Assembly: GCF_028688855.1 (NCBI RefSeq)
Contig: NZ_JAQTXI010000019.1
Span: forward strand, 13,698 to 64,311
Length of the DNA: 50,614 bases
Direction of reading: 5' to 3'
DNA from: Neomegalonema sp.
Lineage (GTDB): Bacteria; Pseudomonadota; Alphaproteobacteria; Rhodobacterales; Rhodobacteraceae
Shown: in pieces, positions 43,986 to 50,614 of the stretch
Layout of the letters: each line of letters opens with the position of its first letter
How positions within the stretch are numbered: the first letter of the stretch is position 1
The notes under the pieces: model-generated
The model's database searches: none
What the model was told of the DNA's origin: nothing
Seen by the model: only the letters and a program-made list of their open reading frames with translations
Program-made: the position numbers and the translations under genes

Positions 43986-44594
43986 ATGAATCTCGACCTT
44001 TACGCCCCCCTGGTCGGCTACGCCGTGGCGACCTCCTTCACCCCCGGACCCAACAACACGATGCTCGCGGCTTCGGGCGCGCAATTCGGCTTCGCCCGCA
44101 CGAGGCCGCATCTCTTCGGGGTGGGGCTCGGCTTCGGCTTCATGATCTTTCTGGTGGCGCTGGGCCTGGGCGGCTCCGTGGCGCGGCTGCCCTGGCTGAA
44201 TCTCGGCATGACGCTGGCCGGAGCCGCGCTGCTGCTCTGGATGTCCTGGCGCATCGCGAGCGCCCCCGTCGACGAAGAGGAGGAAGCCCGCGTCCGCGCG
44301 CCCCTGACCTTCCTCCAGGCGGCGGGCTTCCAGTGGATCAATCCCAAGGCCTGGACCATGGCGCTCGCGGTGGCGGGCGGCTACGTCACGGGCGCGGCGC
44401 CTCTGCGCGAGGCGTCGATCTGCGCGGCGATCTTCGCGCTGGTCGGGATCTTCTCGGCGGGGAGCTGGGCGGCCTTCGGCGTGAGTCTGCGCCGCTGGCT
44501 GACCAACCCCCTGCGGCGCCGGATCTTCAACGTCGCGATGGGCGCGCTTCTGGCGGGCTTCGTGATCCACGGGACGATCAGGGCCCTGTCCTGA
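43986..44594 (+). CDS. LysE/RhtB-family exporter
   Basis: 202 residues from the ATG at 43986, which follows GGAAGG; the frame extends upstream without a good site. Six membrane helices are apparent. The N-terminal signature SFTPGPNNTMLAASGAQFG and the AAGFQWINPKAWTMALAV segment are characteristic of the LysE superfamily, which exports amino acids or similar small metabolites. The substrate is not predictable. It is divergent from the tyrosinase (272-base shared region) and converges on the GST gene with a 6-base gap. Confidence 0.95.
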   Translation: MNLDLYAPLVGYAVATSFTPGPNNTMLAASGAQFGFARTRPHLFGVGLGFGFMIFLVALGLGGSVARLPWLNLGMTLAGAALLLWMSWRIASAPVDEEEEARVRAPLTFLQAAGFQWINPKAWTMALAVAGGYVTGAAPLREASICAAIFALVGIFSAGSWAAFGVSLRRWLTNPLRRRIFNVAMGALLAGFVIHGTIRALS

Positions 44595-44600
44595 AGGGCC

Positions 44601-45212
44601 TCAGGCCGCGAGGAGCCCCTCGGCCCTGAGCGCCGCCTGAACCGCCGGACGCGCCCCGACCCGCGCCCGATAGGCCTGGATCTTCGGATAGGAGCCGAGG
44701 TCGATCTTCAGCGGAATCGACCAGTTCAGCACCACGAACAGATAGGCGTCGGCCACGGTGAAGCGCTCGCCGAGCAGATGGGGGCGTCCGTCGCCGAGAT
44801 GGCCCTCGACGCTCTCCAGCCGCCGGTTGAGCGTCGCGAGGGCCTTGTCGCGGAGCTCCGGCGCCATGGGGCGAAAGAGGACGCCGAAAGCCTTGTGCAG
44901 CTCCGAATTGATGAAGCTCAGGGCTTCGGTCAGCCGCGCCCGGGGCAGAGGCGCGTTCTCGGCGCCGATCCCCGCCTTGGGGTTGCTCTCGGCGAGATAT
45001 TGCAGGATCGCGACGTTCTCCGTGAGGATCTCGCCGTCGTCCAGCGCGAGGGCGGGCACATAGCCGTTTTCATTGATCTCGGCGTAATCGGCGCCGGTTT
45101 CGTCGCGGCCGGAGGCGGTGTCCACCTTCACGGCCTCGTAGGGAAGGCCGATCTCGTGCAGCGCGATGCGGCTCGCGAGCGAGCAGGCGCCGGTCTTGTA
45201 ATAGAGCTTCAT
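44601..45212 (-). CDS. gst: Glutathione S-transferase, bacterial beta type
   Basis: 203 residues, two-domain GST. The thioredoxin-fold part (1-80) has MKLYYKTGACSLASRIALHE with Cys10, the beta-class residue that can bond glutathione, then NENGYVPALALDDG (cis-Pro) and LTENVAILQYLAE. The helical domain holds FTVADAYLFVVLNW with the folding-motif Asp. Likely a detoxification or redox enzyme. GAGG lies 12 bases before the ATG. The gene follows the lpd terminator on the minus strand, so it has its own transcript. Confidence 0.96.
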   Translation of the reverse strand: MKLYYKTGACSLASRIALHEIGLPYEAVKVDTASGRDETGADYAEINENGYVPALALDDGEILTENVAILQYLAESNPKAGIGAENAPLPRARLTEALSFINSELHKAFGVLFRPMAPELRDKALATLNRRLESVEGHLGDGRPHLLGERFTVADAYLFVVLNWSIPLKIDLGSYPKIQAYRARVGARPAVQAALRAEGLLAA

Positions 45213-45242
45213 GGCGGGGCGAATCCTCGGAGGGGGGAATGG

Positions 45243-45276
45243 AAAGGCCGCCCCGGATCGCTCCGGAGCGGCCTTG
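45243..45276 (-). terminator. Terminator of the aceE-aceF-lpd operon
   Basis: AAGGCCGC (45244-45251) pairs with GCGGCCTT (45268-45275), with an inner CCGGA/TCCGG stem; the minus strand continues TTTCC. Confidence 0.7.
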
Positions 45277-45299
45277 TGTAACGCTTGCGGAGGAAGGAG

Positions 45300-47075
45300 T
45301 TAATGCTTCTTTTTCTTCGGCGGGATCAGATCGGTGATGGTGCCCTCGAACATCTCGGCGGCCATGGCGAGGGTCTCCGAGAGGGTCGGATGCGGATGCA
45401 CCGTCAGACCGATGTCGCGGGCGTCGGCGCCCATCTCGATGGCGAGGGCCGCCTCCGCGATGAGGTCGCCCGCATTGGGGCCGACGATCCCCGCGCCGAG
45501 GATTCTCTGCGTCTCCTCGTCGAAGAGGACCTTCGTGATCCCTTCGTCGCGGCCCAGACTCAGCGCGCGTCCCGAAGCCGCCCAGGGGAAGACGCCCTTG
45601 CCATAGGCGATCCCCTTCGCCTTGGCTTCGGTCTCGGTGAGCCCCGCCCAGGCGATCTCCGGATCGGTGTAGGCCACCGAGGGGATGGTCTTGGCGTCGA
45701 AGGCCGATTTGTGTCCCGCCGCGACTTCGGCGGCGACCTTGGCCTCATGGGTGGCCTTGTGGGCCAGCATGGGTTGTCCCACGATGTCGCCGATGGCGAA
45801 GACATGCGGCACGTTGGTCCGCTGGTCGCGCCCGACCGGGATGAAGCCGCGTTCGTCCACCGCGACGCCCGCCGCCTCCGCCTTGATGAGCTTGCCGTTG
45901 GGCTTGCGGCCCACCGCCACCAGGATGCGGTCGAAGACGTCGCGCTCGGGAGCCCCGGCGCCTTCGAACTTCACCACGAGGCCTTCGCGCGTGGCCTCGA
46001 TTCCCGCGACCTTGGTCTTCAGGAAGATGTTCTCGAACTTTCTGGCCATGCGCTTGCGCAGGGGCTCGACGAGATCGCGGTCGGCGCCGGGGATCAGCTG
46101 ATCCATCAGCTCGACGATGGTGATCTGGGTCCCGAGCGCGGCGTAGACCGTCGCCATCTCCAGGCCGATGATGCCGCCGCCGATGACGAGCATCCGCTTG
46201 GGGGCGCTCTCCAGAGCCAGGGCTCCGGTCGAGTCGAGGATGCGCGGATCCTCCGGCGCGAAGGGCAGACGCACCGGCTCGGAGCCCGCCGCGATGATCG
46301 CCTGCTCAAAGACGATGGTCTGCGTCGAGCCGTCTTCGGCGGTGACGAGCAGCCGGTGCGGATCGACGAAGGCGCCCGAGCCCGCGACCACCTGCACCTT
46401 GCGCCCTTTGGCGAGGCCCGAGAGCCCGCCCGTCAGGCGCGAGACGACGCTTTCCTTCCAGCCGCGCAGCTTGTCGACGTCCACGGCGGGCGCGCCGAAG
46501 CTGACGCCATGAGCGGCCATCTCCTCGGCTTCGGAAATCACCCTGGCCGCGTGGAGCAGCGCCTTGGAGGGAATGCAGCCCACGTTCAGGCAGACGCCGC
46601 CGAGGGTCGGCCAGCGCTCGACCATCACGACCTTCTTGCCGAGATCCGCCGCGCGGAAGGCGGCGGTGTAGCCGCCGGGGCCCGCGCCGAGGACCAGAAC
46701 CTCGGCGGAGATCTCGCCCGCCTTGGCCGCCGGAGCCTGAGAAGGCGCGGCGACGGGCGCAGGGACCGGAGCGGGGGCCGCTTTCGGCGCTTCGGCCTTG
46801 GGAGCCTCCGCCTTGGGGGCGGGCTTGGGCGCTTCGGCGCCCGCGCCCTTGAAGGTGGCGATGACGGAGCCTTGCGCCACCTTGTCGCCGAGCTTCACGG
46901 TCACGCTCTCGACCACGCCCGCCTGAGGGGCGGGAACGTCCATGGTGGCCTTGTCCGATTCCAGCGTGATCAGCGGGGCGTCGGCGGCGACTTCGTCGCC
47001 GGGCTTCACATGGATCTCGATGACCGGGACGCCGGAGAAGTCGCCGATGTCGGGAACCTTGATTTCAATCGACAT
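45300..47075 (-). CDS. lpd: Dihydrolipoyl dehydrogenase (E3) with N-terminal lipoyl domain
   Basis: 591 residues, about 125 longer than a plain E3. Residues 1-78 are a lipoyl domain with ESDKATM (Lys42 lipoylated); 79-118 an Ala/Pro/Lys-rich swinging linker; 122-591 the flavoenzyme: FAD motif VLGAGPGGYTAAFRAADLG, redox disulphide Cys162 and Cys167 (GGVCLNVGCIPSK), NAD motif VIGGGIIGLEMATVYAALG, FAIGDIVGQPMLAH, and the His-Glu pair in VHPHPTLSETLAMAAE. It ends in a Lys-rich tail. It reoxidises the dihydrolipoyl groups of E2. GGGAG precedes the ATG; 19 bases follow the aceF stop. Confidence 0.97.
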   Translation of the reverse strand: MSIEIKVPDIGDFSGVPVIEIHVKPGDEVAADAPLITLESDKATMDVPAPQAGVVESVTVKLGDKVAQGSVIATFKGAGAEAPKPAPKAEAPKAEAPKAAPAPVPAPVAAPSQAPAAKAGEISAEVLVLGAGPGGYTAAFRAADLGKKVVMVERWPTLGGVCLNVGCIPSKALLHAARVISEAEEMAAHGVSFGAPAVDVDKLRGWKESVVSRLTGGLSGLAKGRKVQVVAGSGAFVDPHRLLVTAEDGSTQTIVFEQAIIAAGSEPVRLPFAPEDPRILDSTGALALESAPKRMLVIGGGIIGLEMATVYAALGTQITIVELMDQLIPGADRDLVEPLRKRMARKFENIFLKTKVAGIEATREGLVVKFEGAGAPERDVFDRILVAVGRKPNGKLIKAEAAGVAVDERGFIPVGRDQRTNVPHVFAIGDIVGQPMLAHKATHEAKVAAEVAAGHKSAFDAKTIPSVAYTDPEIAWAGLTETEAKAKGIAYGKGVFPWAASGRALSLGRDEGITKVLFDEETQRILGAGIVGPNAGDLIAEAALAIEMGADARDIGLTVHPHPTLSETLAMAAEMFEGTITDLIPPKKKKH

Positions 47076-47094
47076 GAAGAATGCTCCCGGAATG

Positions 47095-48420
47095 TCAGAG
47101 GACCAGACGACGGACGTCCTCGACCGTCACGGCCAGGGCGCGCGTGAAGCGGGCCGCCGCCGCGCCGTCGATGACGCGATGATCGTAGGACAGGCAGAGC
47201 GGCAGCATCAGGCGGGGGATGAATTTCTCGCCGTCCCAGACCGGCGCCGTCTTCGAGCGCACCACGCCGAGGATCGCCACTTCCGGCGCGTTGACGATGG
47301 GCGTGAAGTTCGTGCCGCCGATGCCGCCCAGGCTGGAGATGGTGAAGCTGGCGCCCTGCATCTCCTCGGGCTTGAGCTTGCCGTCGCGGGCGCGGGCGGA
47401 GATGTCGCCCAGCTCCTTGCTGATCTCGACGATTCCCTTGCGGTCCACGTCGCGGACCACCGGAACCACGAGCCCGTCGGGCGTGTCCACGGCCACGCCG
47501 ATGTTGTAGTATTTCTTGTAGATCAGCGACGCCTTGTCCGGCGCCAGCGAAGAATTGAAGTCCGGGAACTCCTTGAGGATCTTCACCGAGGCCTTCATCA
47601 GGAAAGGCAGCAGCGAGACGCGGTAAGGCGACTTCTTGTCGGCCTTGGCGGCGTCGTCCAGCTCCTTGCGATAGGCGTCGATCTCGGTGATGTCGGCTTC
47701 GTCCGTATGGGTGACATGCGGAATGTTCAGCCAGGCCCGATGCAGGTAAGGCCCGGAGATCTTCTTGATCCGGCCCAGAGGCTTCGTCTCGACGGGGCCG
47801 AACTTGCTGAAGTCCACGGCCGGAATCTCGGGGATGCCCGAGCCCCCCTGAACCGCCGCCGCCGGAGCCGCCGCGCCCGCTCCGGAGCCGACAAGGAAGC
47901 CCTTGACGTCGGAAGCGGTGATGCGGCCCTTCTCGCCGGTGCCCTTGACCTGCGTGAGGTCCACCTCCAGCTCGCGCGCCAGACGCCGGACGCTCGGCGA
48001 GGCGTGGACGCCGGAGAAATCCGCCAGAGCCGGAATCGGCAGGCCGCCCCGGATCGCGGGCAGGGCGTCGGAGGAGGCCGGGGCGGAGGCCGCCGCAGCC
48101 GGAGCAGGCGCCGGGGCGGCTTTGGGAGCCTCCGCTTTCGGCGCTTCGGCCTTGGGGGCCGCCGGAGCCGCGGCGGCGGCGCCGGCCGCCTTGAGGCGCA
48201 CGAGGGGCGCGCCTTCGCTGACCTTGTCGCCCACCTTGACGAGGATCTCGGCGATCTCTCCGGCGGCGCTGGAAGGGGCCTCCATGGTGGCCTTGTCGGA
48301 TTCCAGCGTGACGAGGGGAGTGTCGATCTCCACCTTGTCGCCGACGCTCACCAGAACCTCGATGACGGGGACGTTCTTGAAATCGCCGATGTTCGGGACT
48401 TTGACTTCGATGTCGGACAT
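47095..48420 (-). CDS. aceF: Dihydrolipoamide acetyltransferase (E2 of pyruvate dehydrogenase)
   Basis: 441 residues with one lipoyl domain (1-78, Lys43 in ESDKATM), an Ala/Pro linker (~82-118), an E1/E3-binding domain (~137-172: ASPSVRRLARELEVDLTQVK, GRITASDV), a second linker and the catalytic core (~205-441). The core shows SGPYLHRAWLNIPHVTHTDE, a PDGLVVPVVRDVDRKG segment and the active-site His414 and Asp418 in YDHRVIDG. AGAGGA precedes the ATG. E2 forms the core of the complex with AceE and Lpd, its operon partners. Confidence 0.97.
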   Translation of the reverse strand: MSDIEVKVPNIGDFKNVPVIEVLVSVGDKVEIDTPLVTLESDKATMEAPSSAAGEIAEILVKVGDKVSEGAPLVRLKAAGAAAAAPAAPKAEAPKAEAPKAAPAPAPAAAASAPASSDALPAIRGGLPIPALADFSGVHASPSVRRLARELEVDLTQVKGTGEKGRITASDVKGFLVGSGAGAAAPAAAVQGGSGIPEIPAVDFSKFGPVETKPLGRIKKISGPYLHRAWLNIPHVTHTDEADITEIDAYRKELDDAAKADKKSPYRVSLLPFLMKASVKILKEFPDFNSSLAPDKASLIYKKYYNIGVAVDTPDGLVVPVVRDVDRKGIVEISKELGDISARARDGKLKPEEMQGASFTISSLGGIGGTNFTPIVNAPEVAILGVVRSKTAPVWDGEKFIPRLMLPLCLSYDHRVIDGAAAARFTRALAVTVEDVRRLVL

Positions 48421-48465
48421 GAAACGGGTCCTCTGCGCGAATGGATGTTCAGGCGGATTCGGACG

Positions 48466-50614
48466 TCACGTCCGGGCCGGATTGGCCTTCTCGGGGTCGA
48501 TCTCGTATTTGCGGATGGCGTCGGCGGCCAGCTTCGAGGCCACGCGGTTGTCTTCGGCCAGAGCCTTCAGAGCCGCCACCGCGATGAAGCGGCGGTCCAC
48601 CTCGAAGAATTCGCGCAGCTTGCGCCGATAGTCCGAGCGGCCGAAGCCGTCGGTGCCCAGCACCTTGTAGCGCCCCGGAACCGCCGGACGGATCTGGTCG
48701 GCGAAGAGCTTCATGTAATCCGTGGAGGCCACCACCGGCCAGTCGCCGCGCGTGGCGAGCTGCTGCGTCACGAAGGGAATGCGGGGCTCCTCCAGAGGAT
48801 GGAGCAGGTTCCAGCGCTCGCAGTCGAGGAAGTCGCGGCGCAGCTCGGTGAAGCTGGTGACGCTCCAGACGTCGGCGGAGACGCCGAAATCCTTCTCCAG
48901 CATCTCGGCGGCGGCGAGGGACTCGCGCAGGATCGAGCCGGAGCCCAGAAGCTGCACCTTCTTCGCGCCGCGCTTCTTCGCGCCCTCGCGGACGAGATGC
49001 ATGCCGCGGCGGATGCCTTCCTCGGCGCCTTCGGGCATGGCGGGATGCGGATAATTCTCGTTGAGCAGGGTGAGGTAGTAGAAGACGTCCTCCTGCTCGC
49101 CGACCATCCGGCGCAGGCCGTCCTGCACGATCACCGCGACCTCGTAGGCGAAGGTCGGATCATAGGAGACGCAGTTCGGGATGGTCGCCGAGATCAGATG
49201 GCTGTGGCCGTCCTCATGCTGGAGGCCCTCGCCGTTGAGCGTGGTGCGTCCCGAGGTGCCGCCGAGCAGGAAGCCGCGCGCGCGCATGTCGCCCGCCGCC
49301 CAGGCGAGGTCTCCGACCCGCTGGAAGCCGAACATCGAATAATAGATGTAGAAGGGGATCATCGGCTGGTTGGAGGTCGAATAGCTCGTGGCCGCCGCGA
49401 TCCAGCTGGCCATGGCGCCGGCCTCGTTGATGCCCTCCTGAAGCATCTGACCCTGAGGCGTCTCCTTGTAGTAGTTCATCTGGTCGGCGTCTTGCGGCTT
49501 GTACTTCTGCCCGACCTGGCTGAAGATTCCATATTGGCGGAACATGCCCTCCATGCCGAAGGTGCGGCTTTCGTCGGGCACGATGGGCACCACGCGCTGA
49601 CCCAGCGACTTGTCGCGCAGCAGCGTGTTGAGGATGCGCACGAAGGCCATGGTCGTCGAGATCTCGCGCTCGCCGGTGCTGGCGAGCTGGGTCTCGAAGG
49701 CCGAGAGGGGCGGAATCTCCAGCTGGACGTCGGTCTTCATGCGCCGCCCGATGGGGCCGCCGAGCGCCGCGCGCTGCGCCAGATAATATTTCATCTCCGG
49801 CGAGTCGGCGTCCGGCTTGATGAACTTCAGATCCTTGACCTCCTGATCGGTCAGGGGGATCTGGAAGCGGTCGCGGAACTGGAGCAGCGCCTCGTCGCCC
49901 ATCTTCTTCTGCTGATGGGTGATCATCTGGGCCTCGCCCGCCGAGCCCATGCCGTAGCCCTTGACGGTCTTGGTGAGGATCAGCGTGGGCTGGCCTTTGT
50001 GCTCGGTGGCGGCCTTGAAGGCCGAGAAGACCTTCAGCGGATCATGGCCGCCGCGCGTGAGCTTCCAGATGCGGTCGTCGGTCCAGTCGGCGACCATGGC
50101 GGCGGTTTCGGGATAGCGGCCGAAGAAATGCTCGCGGATGTAGGCGCCGTTCTTGGACTTGAAGTCCTGATATTCGCCGTCGACGCATTCCTCCATGAGC
50201 TGGCGCAGACGCCCGGTGACGTCCTTCGCCAGGAGTTCGTCCCAGCCCGAGCCCCAGATCACCTTGATCACGTTCCAGCCCGAGCCGCGGAATTCGGATT
50301 CGAGCTCCTGGATGATCTTGCCGTTGCCGCGCACCGGGCCGTCGAGCCGCTGGAGGTTGCAGTTGATGACGAAGATCAGGTTGTCGAGCTTCTCGCGCCC
50401 CGCGAGGCTGATGGCGCCGAGCGATTCCGGCTCGTCCATCTCGCCGTCGCCCATGAAGGCCCAGACCTTGCGGTTGGCGGTCTGGGAGAGGCCGCGCCCC
50501 TCCAGATAGGGCAGGAAGCGCGCCTGATAGATCGCCATCAGCGGCCCGAGGCCCATGGAGACGGTCGGGAACTGCCAGAAATCCGGCATGAGCCAGGGAT
50601 GCGGATAGGAGGAG
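48466..50614 (-). CDS. aceE: Pyruvate dehydrogenase E1 component, homodimeric type, 5'-truncated by the window
   Basis: The frame is open to the right window edge; about 715 of ~890 residues are present, lacking the N-terminus. It decarboxylates pyruvate with thiamine diphosphate and acetylates the E2 lipoyl group. The visible start is HPWLMPDFWQFPTVSMGLGP, typical of AceE; the thiamine-binding GDGEMDEPES ... NCNLQRLDGPVRGN, SAGEAQMITHQQKKM, FGMEGMFRQYGIFS and TSGRTTLNGEGLQHEDGHSH all follow. It is separated from aceF by 45 bases. This single-chain E1 differs from the PdhA/PdhB type found in many alphaproteobacteria. Confidence 0.97.
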   Translation of the reverse strand, partial: SSYPHPWLMPDFWQFPTVSMGLGPLMAIYQARFLPYLEGRGLSQTANRKVWAFMGDGEMDEPESLGAISLAGREKLDNLIFVINCNLQRLDGPVRGNGKIIQELESEFRGSGWNVIKVIWGSGWDELLAKDVTGRLRQLMEECVDGEYQDFKSKNGAYIREHFFGRYPETAAMVADWTDDRIWKLTRGGHDPLKVFSAFKAATEHKGQPTLILTKTVKGYGMGSAGEAQMITHQQKKMGDEALLQFRDRFQIPLTDQEVKDLKFIKPDADSPEMKYYLAQRAALGGPIGRRMKTDVQLEIPPLSAFETQLASTGEREISTTMAFVRILNTLLRDKSLGQRVVPIVPDESRTFGMEGMFRQYGIFSQVGQKYKPQDADQMNYYKETPQGQMLQEGINEAGAMASWIAAATSYSTSNQPMIPFYIYYSMFGFQRVGDLAWAAGDMRARGFLLGGTSGRTTLNGEGLQHEDGHSHLISATIPNCVSYDPTFAYEVAVIVQDGLRRMVGEQEDVFYYLTLLNENYPHPAMPEGAEEGIRRGMHLVREGAKKRGAKKVQLLGSGSILRESLAAAEMLEKDFGVSADVWSVTSFTELRRDFLDCERWNLLHPLEEPRIPFVTQQLATRGDWPVVASTDYMKLFADQIRPAVPGRYKVLGTDGFGRSDYRRKLREFFEVDRRFIAVAALKALAEDNRVASKLAADAIRKYEIDPEKANPART

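Overview
The window is about 50.6 kb of very GC-rich bacterial chromosome. It looks like an alphaproteobacterium close to the Rhodobacterales/Rhizobiales type. The pointers are fabH-ihfA-merR order, a two-domain ~365-residue dCTP deaminase, an hsp20-DUF1150 pair behind a ROSE-like RNA thermometer, hemC-hemD-Mic60-hemY order, DUF3426-like and PAS_5-like proteins, and ftsE-ftsX-plsC order. I cannot name the species. No prophage, IS element, CRISPR array or integrase is visible; most of the region is core housekeeping DNA with a few accessory islands.

Layout. 1-3600: end of fabH, ihfA, a MerR regulator, a tRNA-Pro(GGG), dCTP deaminase and a small unknown protein. 3.6-7.6 kb: a LacI regulator, a [2Fe-2S] ferredoxin, a heat-shock unit on the minus strand (RpoH-type promoter, ROSE-like leader, hsp20, DUF1150), a secreted H-type lectin-like protein and a YciI protein. 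7.6-14.1 kb: tsaD divergent from hemC-hemD-Mic60-hemY. 14.2-15.5 kb: tRNA-Thr(CGT) and dusA. 15.6-26.8 kb: tamA-tamB on the minus strand, with a tamB of 3,015 codons, about twice the usual size, built from about 13 tandem ~141-residue units. 27-31.1 kb: folD, plsC, ftsX, ftsE, a zinc-ribbon membrane protein. 31.1-37.5 kb: a PAS protein, a FAD-linked 2-hydroxyacid dehydrogenase, gltX, gltA and an acetyltransferase. 37.7-41.2 kb: HNH protein, dsbB, yqaA, purN, purM. 41.3-45.2 kb: a tyrosinase with its stand-alone companion, a LysE-type exporter and a GST. 45.3-50.6 kb: aceE (partial), aceF and lpd, a pyruvate dehydrogenase operon with homodimeric E1 and a lipoyl domain on both E2 and E3.

Most distinctive content: (i) the repeat-expanded TamB with a TamA that carries a lipobox; (ii) a Tat-exported, lipobox-bearing tyrosinase held on a 21-copy QPPV stalk, followed in the same operon by a secreted protein homologous to the tyrosinase's own C-terminal domain, a candidate two-component surface phenol oxidase; (iii) a compact heat-shock control region in which an RpoH-like promoter and a ROSE-like thermometer can both be read base by base; (iv) a secreted H-type lectin-like protein in locally AT-richer DNA; (v) two unlinked tRNA genes sharing the same promoter words. 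All functional statements rest on sequence motifs read by eye; no database search was run.
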